The notes under the pieces: generated by a model | Told to the model about the DNA's origin: nothing | Database searches by the model: none | Seen by the model: the letters and a program-made list of their open reading frames with translations, nothing else | Shown: positions 23,742-34,046 of the stretch, one piece after another | Layout: the number at the start of each line of letters is the position of its first letter | Position numbering within the stretch: the stretch's first letter is position 1 | NCBI GenBank assembly: GCA_027575765.1 | Contig: JANBPT010000257.1 | Span: 1 to 50,034 of the forward strand | Reading direction: 5' to 3' | Origin: Tieghemiomyces parasiticus | Taxonomy: Eukaryota; Kickxellomycota; Dimargaritomycetes; Dimargaritales; Dimargaritaceae | DNA: 50,034 bases | Program-made: the position numbers and the translations under genes

Positions 23742-25196
23742 ATGGCAGCCCGTACTCAACTGGCTGATGAGCCGCAGCCTGCGCCGGCCAACGCTACTGC
23801 CTCCCAGGCCACACCGACCGAGCCTGCCGCCAACGACGCCTCGACTCCGTTGGGCCAGGTTGCCGAGGCCATGCAGGCCAATCTGGGTGGGGTACAATCC
23901 ACCCTGGGCACCTTGATGCAATCCCTGACCCAGTCCTTCCAACGCACGCTCGACATGACCTCTGCCATGAACGACCTGATGGAGAGTTACCTGCAACAGA
24001 ACGTGCAAGTCAACGTCAAGGTCGGTTCGACACTGGCCGTGGCGGATTGTGAGAGACCCACACCGGTGCTGACGGTCACCGTCATCAACCGATCAAAGAT
24101 TACCCTACCGGAAGTGCGCCTGGCGCTCGTATTCGAGGAGCACCAGTGCAGGCCGGCCGCCGAGCTGAACGAGCTCTCAACGTCAGACGAGAGGGCAGAC
24201 CAGGCAAGTGCCTGAGCCGCATACCAGTCTCTGTGGACTTTGGCCATTGACGCAAAGGCCATCTATAACCTATTAACTTTTACATTCCAATTTCCTCACC
24301 TCTACCATCACGGTTTCGGCCATATTCGCAGTCTGTCATCAAAAAGACCGAGATTGCAGACTCTCTACCGCCGTCGGCATTCTGCATAAGGTACGTTACA
24401 ACTGATATGCGGGCCTTTAGTATAGTGTTTTTAATCAATAATGGCCATATTTCTAACTAACCCCTCTACGCGTTTTGGATTGACTCCTCCCTCCATGTTT
24501 AACCAGATCCATCTCGGCCGATTCGACAGAAACCCTGTTCGACGATGATGATCCAGAACCAAACCAGGGCGGTGCGGAAAGTCGCCCCTTTGCACTCCCA
24601 GCTTTTGACCGACGAGTCACCAAGCTAGCCGTTCTCCCGCCACGGTTCCAGCAGTACCGCTGTACGGCCACACTGCACTACGCCAGCCCCGGTACGGGTC
24701 GTGCTATGGAAGCTGACTTCAGCTTTGGCCTGTATCTCCTCTTCCAATGTCATCTCAAATTTGACCCCCGGCCGGTGTTGGATGATGGGGGGGATGCAGC
24801 CACCAACTCCGCCATCGATCTAGGTTCCGTGGCTTACCACGCTAACTTGCTACGTGGTTTATTTGCCGTTCCGCCCGCCGACGGTATTGGCGCTGGTTCA
24901 CAGTACCACATCACAGGTCCCGTAAGTAAACTAGTTGGAGACGTCCTTTTTTCCGCCTCACCGGCTATGGTATTACTCAAACCAATCCTTCTATTAACCC
25001 ATCCTCTTCTATCCTTTCAACCTTGTAGTCCGTCAGTCTGGTTCTCGTGGCCAGGGAGATCGAGGACGGGTATACGGTCAAATTAGATACTAAAGTGGTT
25101 GCATCAGATGACACGGAGGTCAAAGAAGCCATTCTAATCGCACGCCGGATCCTAAAAGAGCTGGACACCTTAAATAGGACACACTTACATACATGA
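23742..25196 (+). CDS. Unrecognised four-exon protein: helical N-part, beta-rich C-part
   Basis: Exons 23742-24203, 24332-24390, 24507-24921 and 25029-25196 give 367 residues with consistent phases. I do not recognise the family. Residues 1-35 are Ala/Pro/Thr-rich. About 36-90 look helical and Gln/Met/Leu-rich (repeated LGxxxxxMQ-type spacing). From NVQVNVKVGSTLAV to LPEVRLALVFE alternating hydrophobics suggest a beta-sandwich. A short Asp-rich linker (LFDDDDPEP) follows, then another strand-rich block (YRCTATLHYASPG, FSFGLYLLFQCHLKF). The C-terminus ends in a charged helix (VKEAILIARRILKELDTLN). No signal peptide or membrane helix is evident. The coding strand is GC-rich like the neighbouring housekeeping genes. 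The first intron uses a GC donor; see the separate entry. Confidence 0.8.
24204..24331 (+). other. GC-AG intron
   Basis: The exon ends in CAG and the intron starts GCAAGT, the strongest known non-canonical donor context. It ends at TTCGCAG. Both borders are phase 0. Reading through instead gives a stop within three codons, whereas splicing continues a coherent protein through three more exons. Confidence 0.7.
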
Positions 25197-26772
25197 TGAG
25201 ATGGGGCAATGTCACCAACTGTATTTTGCAGAGGTGTTCGCATAGCAGCAGAATTATTTTTGCGCCTGCTGAAATAGTAAGGTTTGCGCTACCCACTCGC
25301 CAACTGTACGGCTTGGGTGACACGCTGTTTGTACTGGCTGCGGCCAGCCAATATACGTCGTCGCATTTTGCGCCATAACTGGTGGATTCTGCGTTGCACT
25401 TGTTGCTGTTGATGTCACCAAGTCCTCGAGCTACACCGACAGTGCCAGGTAGACGTTACTTGCCATGCCAGCCTACGCCAATGCCATTGATGGCTGGGCT
25501 GATAACTGATTCAGGCTATTATTCGCCACCATTGATGATTATCGTGGTCGGAATAAACGCCAACTTATGATCGCAACCTTAACAGCGACCTCTTCCCTGG
25601 GTTTGGAACGATAACGATAAGCCGAGTTCATCGAAGTCGTCTGCACCGTTTGATACATTATCCTACGATGAGTCTTGCTTAGGATAGCATGCTTCAGTGT
25701 CCTCCCATCTCCTTCATGCTGTGTTTTTCCCTGCTTCTTTTCTATGATGTATTCATCGCTGCTGCCACTTCGCATCAACAGTTGGAAGACAAGGCCGGAA
25801 TGGATATGTACTATCTGTCTATCGGCCGCCTCATTAAACGACAGACTGCCATAGAACCCCTTTATTTTTCTATCGTATTCCCAACCCCCGTATATTTACT
25901 ACACCCCCATCCTCTTAAGCCCCTGGGCCAACGGTGAGATTCCGAAGTAGACCCAGTATGTAAAATGCCCAGGATGGTGATGGCGGCGGTGGTGGTCTGG
26001 CGCCTACCAAGGCTGCAAAGTGCAACGCCATTACTACCTCTGACCAGAAGCCGTGGGTGAAGTGCCAGCACAAAGGCTGGTCCACACCAGGTCCAAAAAG
26101 AACTCTCTGGCCCTGTTATTCCAAGGCTAAGATGCGGTAATAGCAGGCTACTTGGGTCACTCTCCATGTGATGTAATCGAGGGGAGGCACCCTAAAGGTG
26201 GGTCGATTGGGCAGAGAGGCCTCACCTAAGAAATGGATGAAATAACTGCAGCATGCTAGGAGACAATGTACTAATAGGCTCGATCTTTGGCCACTCTGCT
26301 AACATTTTTCACTTGGCCGTATGTTATCCAACGCAAACGCACACACAATCGGCTTGGCTCATTAAGCGCACAAGTTGCTTCCATCGAAACGCCAATTCGT
26401 GAGGCACACGCCGCAAATACCACACACTGGTGGCCTGACATACATCATCGCATGGCGCAAAATCGTTTGCAAATAATAAAATTGAAGACCAGGAATCACT
26501 AATTAACTTGAGTGTCTCGAATTTAATCGACCCTTTAGAATTGTCGCGACACGGAGGTGGCGAGTCGTCTTAAGTCTCGGTCACTCTTGGATCAATGGGC
26601 CGAGACAGTGTAACCACTGCGGAACTCGGTACAGCCAGCCTGCCTAGGTCACGGGCGACTCCATATCTCTAGGTGAGGTCTTGATCTGTTGTACTTATGA
26701 CCTGATCTCATTCCCTAGTCTACATAAGCAACATATAACGTGACTACATGAACACCTGCCTTCGTCATCGCC
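25197..26772. other. Gene-free stretch
   Basis: No CDS is supportable. The sequence is moderately AT-rich with short broken frames on both strands. The last few hundred bases should hold the PGS1 promoter. No TATA box in good position was seen. Confidence 0.45.
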
Positions 26773-28365
26773 ATGACTGACCGGGGCCTGACTACTACGC
26801 CGGACGGTCGCATCCTCACGGCTGACGGATTCCCTCTGGTTGAAAACCGTGAGGTTCCGGCCATCCGGCTGGCGGGCGACCGCATCCGCGTTCTCTATGA
26901 GCCCTCTGCCTTCTACGCGGATCTCAAGTCACGCATTCTAAAAGCCCGTCAGCGTGTTTACCTCTCCACGCTGTACATTGGCCACCAGGAGGCCGATTTG
27001 GTCGCCACGCTCGAACAGGCCCTAGCCGCGACCCCGCAGCTAGAAGTCCGAATCTTGTTTGATGGTTTGCGTGGTACCCGGGCGTGGCGCACGGGCCAGA
27101 GTCCCGCCGACTTGTTCGTACCGCTTCTCCAACGGTATCCGGACCGACTCCGCGTGGCGCTCTACCATACCCCAAACCTGCACGGGGCTGGTAAACGCTA
27201 CTTCCCCGAGCGCTACAATGAAGTGGTGGGTCTCATGCATATTAAGGCATACGTGTTTGACAATGATATAGTGCTCAGCGGAGCCAATTTGAGTCGGGAC
27301 TACTTCACGAACCGACAGGACCGTTACGTGGCGTTCGAAGATGCTCCACAGTTGGCGATGTACTATAGTCAGCTCGCTGACGAAATCGCTGCCTTTTCGT
27401 ACGGGGTCCGCCCGATCGACCGGACCCGCTCAGTGGCCAGGGCGCCAGGGGTGGCAAGCCGAGGTATCCCTCAGCCCGTGGTCATGTCGGCGCGACCGGA
27501 GGATGTGGATACCGACGGAGCCGCACAGTTTCGGTTGGTCATGATGGACGACTTTCCCGACCCGGTCACCCGGCCGCGTGAATTCCGTGTACGAGCCGGC
27601 GACGCTATGCAGCGGTGGCTACGTACGTGGGCCGACGGCAACCACCGTCATCGTCAGTCTATGGCTACCGCCATGTTTACCCCTGCTGACCCAACGCTGG
27701 ATACCCTCCTGGTTCCCACGATCCAGATGCACCAGCTGAACGTCGACCAGGACCGCCGTTACTTCCACCGTCTCCTGGGCCACCTTGATCGCTATGCTGT
27801 ACATCACCCAGCTACTACCGTGCGGTTCACCTCGGCCTACTTTAACTTCGCGCCCAGTATCCAGTCCCTCATCCTCCGGAGCCACGCCCACTTTGACATG
27901 ACCATTGCCGCACCCGAAGCCAACGGATTTTTTAACGCCCGCGGCATCTCGCGGTACGTGCCGACAGCCTACTCGAGTTTCGAGCATGAGTTTTACAACA
28001 GGGCCCAGCGTGCCCTTCGGAATCATCCGTCCGAGAAAAGGCCACCGATCACTCTGCGGGAGTACGCCCGTGACGGGTGGACATTCCACGGTAAGGGTCT
28101 TTGGGTCTATTTCCGCGGGGAACCCACCCCGGCGTTGTCGGTGCTGGGATCCTCGAACTATGGGTACCGGTCACTTACCCGGGATTTCGAGGCCCAGGCA
28201 ATGCTGTACACGCGCAACGAGCGGTTGCGGACCAATCTGCATCGTGAAATTGCCGATATGGCACGGTACACGAATCCTGTCACGGACGCCACGTTTGGCC
28301 ACCCGGCACGCCGGGTACCTCGGTGGGTCCGTATGATCAAACCCTTAATTCGAGGGTTTTTTTAG
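26773..28365 (+). CDS. PGS1: CDP-diacylglycerol--glycerol-3-phosphate 3-phosphatidyltransferase
   Basis: Single exon, 530 residues. The enzyme makes phosphatidylglycerophosphate from CDP-diacylglycerol and glycerol-3-phosphate, the committed step of mitochondrial phosphatidylglycerol and cardiolipin synthesis. It belongs to the phospholipase D superfamily, with two HxK half-sites. The first is HIKAYVFDND (His156, Lys158) followed by LSGANLSRDYFTNRQDRY, a nearly diagnostic PGS1 string. The second is FHGKGLWVYFRG (His439, Lys441) followed by LGSSNYGYRS and RDFEAQ. The length is normal. The N-terminus has only modest basic character and is not a textbook mitochondrial presequence, although the ATG at 26773 is the first in frame. 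A gene-internal intron is not needed. Confidence 0.95.
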   Translation: MTDRGLTTTPDGRILTADGFPLVENREVPAIRLAGDRIRVLYEPSAFYADLKSRILKARQRVYLSTLYIGHQEADLVATLEQALAATPQLEVRILFDGLRGTRAWRTGQSPADLFVPLLQRYPDRLRVALYHTPNLHGAGKRYFPERYNEVVGLMHIKAYVFDNDIVLSGANLSRDYFTNRQDRYVAFEDAPQLAMYYSQLADEIAAFSYGVRPIDRTRSVARAPGVASRGIPQPVVMSARPEDVDTDGAAQFRLVMMDDFPDPVTRPREFRVRAGDAMQRWLRTWADGNHRHRQSMATAMFTPADPTLDTLLVPTIQMHQLNVDQDRRYFHRLLGHLDRYAVHHPATTVRFTSAYFNFAPSIQSLILRSHAHFDMTIAAPEANGFFNARGISRYVPTAYSSFEHEFYNRAQRALRNHPSEKRPPITLREYARDGWTFHGKGLWVYFRGEPTPALSVLGSSNYGYRSLTRDFEAQAMLYTRNERLRTNLHREIADMARYTNPVTDATFGHPARRVPRWVRMIKPLIRGFF

Positions 28366-28884
28366 CTGATAAACATGGTTGGTATTTAATTTGCGAGGGT
28401 CCCGAATATATCTAGTACATCTTAGTACCTTACGGTCCATTTGTAGAGTCGTGGAGGAGTAGCAAAATGGGTTCCCTGTAGGTTTAAAGTTGAAATATAT
28501 AGACAGCTATTGACAGGCAGGTTTACATCTTACACCAAACGCTCACGCGTGTATGGTAGAATCACGTGATAAATATAACACACCTTTCTTGGGCTCAGCA
28601 GCGGCGCGTTGCATGCTTGCTGTTATTTTTTATTTTTTTTACTATCCATTCTCCCGCAGTTTCGCAAAAAAACGCAGCCTAGAGTTGAGACCGTGTCCTC
28701 GGGCTAGCCCTCATGCATGCCCTTAGCTAGGTAACGGTGCGCATTGCTACAACCGATTCCTTCACTAGAGCTCGCTCCTGTCCCACTACTATCCACTATT
28801 TGTTTTCTGGCCAACCTTCGCATTCGACATCTCAGCCTCAGGCCGCAAATCCTCCCTACCCCTTACCCGCCACCACACATCACC
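28366..28884. promoter_or_regulatory. PGS1-BRX1 spacer and BRX1 promoter
   Basis: AT-rich sequence after the PGS1 stop (28380-28520) gives way to a T-run near 28625-28640, then a CT-rich leader (28755-28880) immediately before the BRX1 ATG. Pyrimidine-rich leaders of this kind are common ahead of fungal ribosome-biogenesis genes. Confidence 0.4.
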
Positions 28885-30204
28885 ATGGCCCCCGCCGTCG
28901 CGGCCAAACAGGCCACCAAGCTCAAGAGCAAGGCTCTCAAGTCTAAGGCTAAGCCCGCCTCCAAGCCCGAAGTCGCTCAGCCCGCCAGTGACGACGAGGT
29001 CGAAGAAACCAGCGAGCCGACTGAAGAGACGGCCGTTGTGGAAACTGGGGCGACTAGCAGCTCTGCCGTCCGTAACAAGCAGCGTGTTCTTCTACTGGCC
29101 ACCAGCGGTATCACCTACCGGTAAGTATTTTATTACCCCCGTTGCTATCAGATGAAGCACGACTGCCACTTAATGGGCTCTAAGCTCACGTAGTGATGGG
29201 GTACAGTTTGACTAACCAGGATCATTACTCCCACTTCCCCACCCCCTCTCCTATACCTTCTACCTGCCAGCCAACGGCACTTGCTCCAGGATTTGGCGAC
29301 CCTGCTACCGCACGCCAAGAAGGGTAAGTTTGGCGCACACCAGATTGCGGGGTTTCCGTAATGACCCGTAGTATTGTCGGCACCTTAGCCCTTGGTAAAC
29401 GATTTACAATTACTAACCGTCATTTCCTATACTCCAACCTTGGTTCAACGCTTCTCATGCATCCCTCCATTTATTTAACTCTGACCAGATATCAAATTCA
29501 ACTCGCGCCGCAAGTCGAGTTTCTTCCAGCTCAATGCCATGGCCGAGGCCAATAACTGCAACAACATCCTGTTTTTTGAGCCGCGCAAGAACCGCGATCT
29601 GTACATGTGGCTTGCACGGGCACCTAACGGCCCGTCCATTAAGTTTGAAGTTTTCAACCTGCACACGATGGACGAGCTCAACATGACCGGTAACTGCCTG
29701 CGCGGTTCGCGCCCGGTCCTCAGTTTCGACGCGCACTTTGATAGCACCCCAGAGTACCAGCTCATGAAGCAGGTAATCACACGTATCTTCAACGTTCCCA
29801 AGAACACCCGCCGTAGCAAACCCTTCATTGACCACGTGTTCAGCTTTACCATGCTGGACGGCAAAATTTGGTTCCGTAACTACCAGATTGTCGAGAACGA
29901 CCCCACCGCGGCCAAGCACATGAGCAAGAAGCATAAGGATCAGGCGCGCGCCCCCACCCTGGTCGAGATTGGGCCCCGGTTCGTGCTGGCCCCGATCCGT
30001 ATCCTCGAGGGTAGTTTTTGTGGCCAGGCCCTGTACCGTAACCGGGAATACCAGACCCCCGCGTTCCTCCAGAAGACCCGGAATCAATCGAACCGCGACA
30101 GCTCTAACCAGAGACGGGCGTCACATGACGACGACGACGACCACATGGAGGAGGACGTCGAGGAGGGCGATGACATTCAAGATGACAGCGAAGAGGAGGA
30201 GTAA
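28885..30204 (+). CDS. BRX1: Ribosome biogenesis protein BRX1 (Brix domain)
   Basis: Three exons: 28885-29120, 29271-29323, 29489-30204, all GT-AG with matching phases, encoding 334 residues. BRX1 is a nucleolar assembly factor for the 60S subunit that acts with Ebp2 on early pre-rRNA. The N-terminus is Lys/Ala-rich, then acidic (DDEVEETSEPTEE). The Brix domain starts at RVLLLATSGITYR, continues with RHLLQDLATLLPHAKK and the strongly conserved LNAMAEANNCNNILFFEPRK, and ends near FGxALYRNREYQTP-like sequence (GQALYRNREYQTP). The tail is highly acidic (HDDDDDHMEEDVEEGDD). Length and domain order match known orthologues. The ATG at 28885 lies in an ACCATGG-like context. Confidence 0.96.
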
Positions 30205-31205
30205 TTTTATCGGGGTTTATCCTTTCAGGTCGCTACTTTGTTACCTTGGGTTACATCCATCGTGGCTCGGATTTATCTTCATTTTCCCGATACCTTTATC
30301 TGCTCCACAATAGTATATTGCGCAATAACAAGGCTATTTCATTTAGAGAGTTCACTTAAGCCCATGGGCCAGGTGAAACTGTTGACATGCACATTTGGTG
30401 TTTTGAATGCCCGGACTACCCAGTGGTATCTACCCCGCCCAGGGATTCTATAACTTGCCCAAGGCGGTGGTCACTATCGGGGGTACATGGTAAACGTTCA
30501 TGATCAAGGGTTGTTATGGTAATATGGAGCGGGAGGGGGGCTCGCCAGCCAAAGGATTCAGGGTAGTCTCTACCAGAACGCCGCTGTGACCAAATTGGGA
30601 TGGAGATGTGCCAGCTAACATGACAATTGCCAGGGTCCGTGCATAGCCCCGCGTCTGTAGAGTTTTCTCTATTGTTAACATTGCAGGCGAACGTAGGCTC
30701 TGCTGGTTTTCCCCACCACTGATAGTCTCCGCACGCTACTGGTGGCCGCTGTCAACGAATTTGCCCATCGTCAAAGTCCAACCCGACCGAGTGACACTCG
30801 CCATACTTAGGTCGGTTGAGGCCATACTCCAGAGCCTAATGGCCAGTTGTGGTGAGTCTGTCGCGTCGGTACATGTCAGCTATTCTCACATGCACTTGGC
30901 TGTGCGGAGGGGGGTGGCAGAAATGGAAAGGGATACGGAGGTTATCACGCGACGGCCCTTCATTATCCTTCACGCTTGGTCCCTCCGCCTTAGAGAGTTA
31001 AGGATGACGGCGGTCATGTGGTGATAACTGGCACTGGTTTGGCTTTGGTCTTTCGTAAGCGGCCAAAAGGATCCCTATGGCCGGCGTACAAGCATCGGTA
31101 ACGGTTAGTCTTACTCACGTCGCCCCAATTAATAGGCCGTTTATTCCGTCCCTATCGCTCTCTCCTTCTTCAAGCCCATCATAGTTTTACTAACTACTAT
31201 CCGTG
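30205..31205. other. Gene-free stretch after BRX1
   Basis: No CDS is supportable. A frame at 30761-31024 is open for 87 codons but starts at TTG and has no recognised motif. The remainder includes the BRX1 3' UTR. Confidence 0.45.
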
Positions 31206-31214
31206 TATAAAATA
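31206..31214 (+). promoter_or_regulatory. TATA box of the Gag-like gene
   Basis: TATAAAATA lies 50 bases upstream of the ATG at 31256, a normal TATA-to-start distance for a short leader. Confidence 0.6.
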
Positions 31215-31255
31215 GTTTTACTAGCTCTTCTGGTCATACATTCTCGCACTAGATA

Positions 31256-32038
31256 ATGCCCCCGGATTTCATTTTACACTGCGCGGCCCTCCCCTACCAT
31301 GTTGCCTGTCGTATCGTCTCGATACCGGCTACTCTCCTTAGTGCTAAAGAGTGCCCGCCGCCTACAACCCAAGCAACTCTGTCGGCGCCATCCATTCAAC
31401 AGGTTCCCCAACCACCCAACTCCGACATTCCCGGTGTTGACCCCTGGTACGATGACGAAACCCTCGCCACTCGGGGCGAGCACCTCGGTTCTCCACTCAA
31501 GTCACAATTCTTCCACGATGTGGTCCCTAAGTTCAAAGTCAAAGTACACGACCCGCTCGACTGGTTCCAGCAGTTTAGCCGTTTCTGCCCGGACGCCGGT
31601 GCCTTCACCCGTCTCCAACGGATCCGCCTTCTGTATACCATGATGGGCAGCCAAGCCTCCCAAGCCTGGTATGCAGCCGAGATTCGATCGACAGCGCAAA
31701 CCCTGACCGTACAGAGCCTCTTTGAGAAGCTGGTACAGTTCAGTGGCTACCCTGACCTACGGTCGTACGGTATCATTATGCTCAACAGCCGCGAACTGCC
31801 CCACCTGGCGTGGAGTATGGTACACTGGGGGTCACGCTTTGAGGCATATTGGCAACTGGCCTTCGGTGAGCTTGAATGTCCGCGGGTGACCGTGACCTGG
31901 AACTTTCAGCGTGCTGCTGGTGACCCCGAGCTGGCCGGTCTGGTCATCGTGAAGGCCGGGATGTTGCCCCTGATGGATATGTGCCGCATGTACGACCGGC
32001 TGAACGTCCATCACAACCATGAGAATCGGTATCGCTAG
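31256..32038 (+). CDS. Retrotransposon Gag-like protein
   Basis: A 260-codon ATG-started frame. A central segment has the layout of a Ty3/Gypsy-type Gag capsid domain: FKVKVHDPLDWFQQFSRFC, then a run reading RLQRIRLLYTMMGSQASQAW followed by YAAEI, then LTVQSLFEKLVQFSG. This parallels the usual order of a DPxxWLxxF-like start, an LLxxxLxGxAxxWY middle and a WxxLxxxFxxxF end. The N-terminal 80 residues are Pro/Thr-rich. No zinc knuckle, protease or reverse transcriptase follows in frame. The ORF is intact, CpG-rich like host genes, and has a TATA box upstream. An additional downstream exon is proposed at 32370-32617. It could be a domesticated Gag or the intact gag of a degraded element. Gag assignment is by pattern only. 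Confidence 0.6.
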   Translation: MPPDFILHCAALPYHVACRIVSIPATLLSAKECPPPTTQATLSAPSIQQVPQPPNSDIPGVDPWYDDETLATRGEHLGSPLKSQFFHDVVPKFKVKVHDPLDWFQQFSRFCPDAGAFTRLQRIRLLYTMMGSQASQAWYAAEIRSTAQTLTVQSLFEKLVQFSGYPDLRSYGIIMLNSRELPHLAWSMVHWGSRFEAYWQLAFGELECPRVTVTWNFQRAAGDPELAGLVIVKAGMLPLMDMCRMYDRLNVHHNHENRYR

Positions 32039-32369
32039 AGTACGCCGTCAGAACAATGCTTGGTGGGTTAGCTTCGAATCCTGTCAAGCAAGGGTCCCGC
32101 ATTTTAATATGGTTTATCAATCGTCCCTGCCATCCATGGATTAGGTGTCTGTCCGTCTATCCATAAGCTATAACGCTTATTATAGCATATTGTAATTTAT
32201 TGTGATATCCAAGCACCAATGGATTTGCATAGTTGTATGGTCACATAAGGCTTGTCAAAAGCAGCAGGGCTACGTAATGGAATAATACAAGGTATACGAA
32301 AACTGTTGGAGAAGGCAAGTAGAAGTTGCAGACCCGTGACTGTTTTGATGTAATCATGATGTGTTTCAG

Positions 32370-32617
32370 ATGCGGAATCGACTGGAGCTGTAACCAAAGG
32401 TTTGTCAGGTTACGATCGCCGATCGACGCCAGCGATTCCTATCCGGTGGCACATTCCCGTTCCGTCTCCCCGATGGAATACCGCCGGGGGCTCTTCAGTC
32501 CTGGAGGAGGCTCGCAGCATGGATTCGGGCGGTGGGGGCCATCGTTCTTCGGGTCCGAGGTCGGTTCTGAACGGATTACAGTCCCTTGTTCAGGGTAACC
32601 TGGGCCCGACCTCCTAG
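32370..32617 (+). CDS. Probable 3' exon of the Gag-like gene
   Basis: Preceded by the acceptor TGTTTCAG, the frame reads DAESTGAVTKGLSGYDRRST and onwards through a Pro/Gly/Ser-rich stretch to a TAG at 32615, with AATAAA five bases later (32622). A phase-compatible donor exists inside the Gag-like ORF (TTCG followed by GTGAGC at 31866), which would splice out its last 57 codons. Whether this exon is constitutive, alternative or belongs to another transcript cannot be told from sequence. Confidence 0.4.
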
Positions 32618-32621
32618 CTAC

Positions 32622-32627
32622 AATAAA
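32622..32627 (+). terminator. PolyA signal after the Gag-like gene
   Basis: AATAAA directly after the stop of the proposed 3' exon, plus strand. Confidence 0.5.
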
Positions 32628-32813
32628 ATCCCCTCAACATATTTATCTTGAATATCCGGCGGACGAATTAGGTCAGCTGTATTGAAGCCACAGGACCCAC
32701 CGGGAGGCCTTCACTTCCTCTGCTCCCCTCATTTGGGAGGTACGTCCTGTTGAATTATGTTCGACTGGTCCGGTTGATATTAAACACAAGTTAGGGCCTA
32801 GTATGGGCTACAT

Positions 32814-33311
32814 TTATCGTTTAAAACATGATAACCAGTAGTATTTAAATAGTAAAGATCCAAGTAGATTAATCGAGGTATGGGAATATAGATTGAGGGG
32901 CGACTGGTCACCCAGGACAGCAATTTGGTTCACCAGGATGACGGGAGCACATCCATTCCCAATGGGGTAATGACAGTGAGGAGGGACATGACTGGCAATC
33001 TGCAAACCATGCTGGCCTGTCGCACCCTGGTATTCGCGAGAGCCCTGCAGCCCCTGGATATACGTGTGGCTAAGGGGAGAGAGTGGCGTACAATAGCGAC
33101 TTACGGTCATATAATGATTTCTCCAGAGTTTGTGCCGCTCTGCAGCGACAATCACGACGGTCAATTGCTGCATCGCCCTACGTACAGCCTTTGCTGAGCG
33201 ACCATTCAAATACCTTGTTGGACGGATCCCTAAGGGTAAGGCGCTGCCCTCGGTTTCCTCGCTTTCCTCATCCACGTCGTCGCTGGACGAGACAGTCCGC
33301 GGCGGGCCCAA
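32814..33311 (-). CDS. Possible L7Ae-fold RNP protein (Rpp38/Pop3 or Nhp2-like), 5' end incomplete
   Basis: An open minus-strand frame with an acidic N-part (SSSDDVDEESEETEG) followed by LNGRSAKAVRRAMQQLTVVIVAAERHKL. This resembles the helix-strand unit of L7Ae-type RNA-binding proteins (a basic helix leading to a VVIAAD-like strand). A GTAAGT donor after 33105 and an acceptor giving a restart at 32999 would remove 105 bases in phase 0 and join it to IASHVPPHCHYPIGNGCAPV, which could be the HLPxLC-like helix and next strand. The frame stays open upstream of 33311 for about 40 bases without an ATG, so a 5' exon is probably missing. The stop lies at 32814. The fold assignment is tentative, and it could be unrelated. 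Confidence 0.35.
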   Translation of the reverse strand: MGPPRTVSSSDDVDEESEETEGSALPLGIRPTRYLNGRSAKAVRRAMQQLTVVIVAAERHKLWRNHYMTVSRYCTPLSPLSHTYIQGLQGSREYQGATGQHGLQIASHVPPHCHYPIGNGCAPVILVNQIAVLGDQSPLNLYSHTSINLLGSLLFKYYWLSCFKR

Positions 33312-33859
33312 AGTAAACGCGGCGTAAGCGAAATATCGAGCTCAAGGTCACACTGGCCTTGACAATGGCCTTCGTTTTCGCCCTCCACCCACTCCTTTCC
33401 AGCATGTGGTTGTTCTAAACCTCCCCTCCTCCATTTTTCAATATAGAAAACGGTACCTTGATTACCCTGAAGGTATTGGGCGGCAGGTGCTAAAGCAGAG
33501 GGTAGTCTACCAACGTGGTGATGGGGGATAGGCGAAGGCTGGTAGGGACGACTAGAAGCGATGGTGTCTCCGAGATAACAGTAAAGCGGAGGAGGGACTA
33601 GCCAATTCTACCTTTCCTAAACTTTACTCGATAATGAGCGTTGTAATATCGGATTCTAGAACAATGGCTACACGGTAAGTTATCTCTTATGGTGGGCCTA
33701 AGGGAGCACTCTTAGCCAGCCGACCACGTATACAGACATCGTTTCTGCTCCAGCGGCCATCTATTCGGCAGCCGAAAGTCCTCTAGTCCCCGTGCGTGGG
33801 GGGGCTGAAATGATAGGATCCGAAGAGAGCAGCGGATAGAGGCCAATTACCTTAAGTCT
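33312..33859. other. Spacer with no visible gene
   Basis: It may contain the unresolved first exon of the minus-strand L7Ae-like gene. At its right end CCAAT (33843) precedes the TATA box of the small secreted peptide gene. Confidence 0.4.
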
Positions 33860-33867
33860 TATAAATA
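33860..33867 (+). promoter_or_regulatory. TATA box of the secreted peptide gene
   Basis: TATAAATA, with CCAAT 17 bases upstream and a long C/T/A-rich leader lacking ATG-initiated frames of any length before the start at 34047. Confidence 0.55.
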
Positions 33868-34046
33868 CGACTCCACCACCTACCGTAGAAGGCTCAATAT
33901 CATCAACACCACATTCTCTTCATCTTCCACATACCTTCCCCACTTACATTCGATCATGTTTGCTTTACCGTCCCCCCCCTGAACCGCACGCTGCACTTGT
34001 ACAGCCCATTCTGACTCGTACCACCACCCTCCCCCAATTCTTTACC

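Noticed and set aside
27619..28089. 156-codon minus-strand frame opposite PGS1
   Set aside because: Antisense shadow of a certain gene, no family signature.
29455..30087. 210-codon minus-strand frame opposite BRX1
   Set aside because: Antisense shadow of the Brix domain exon.
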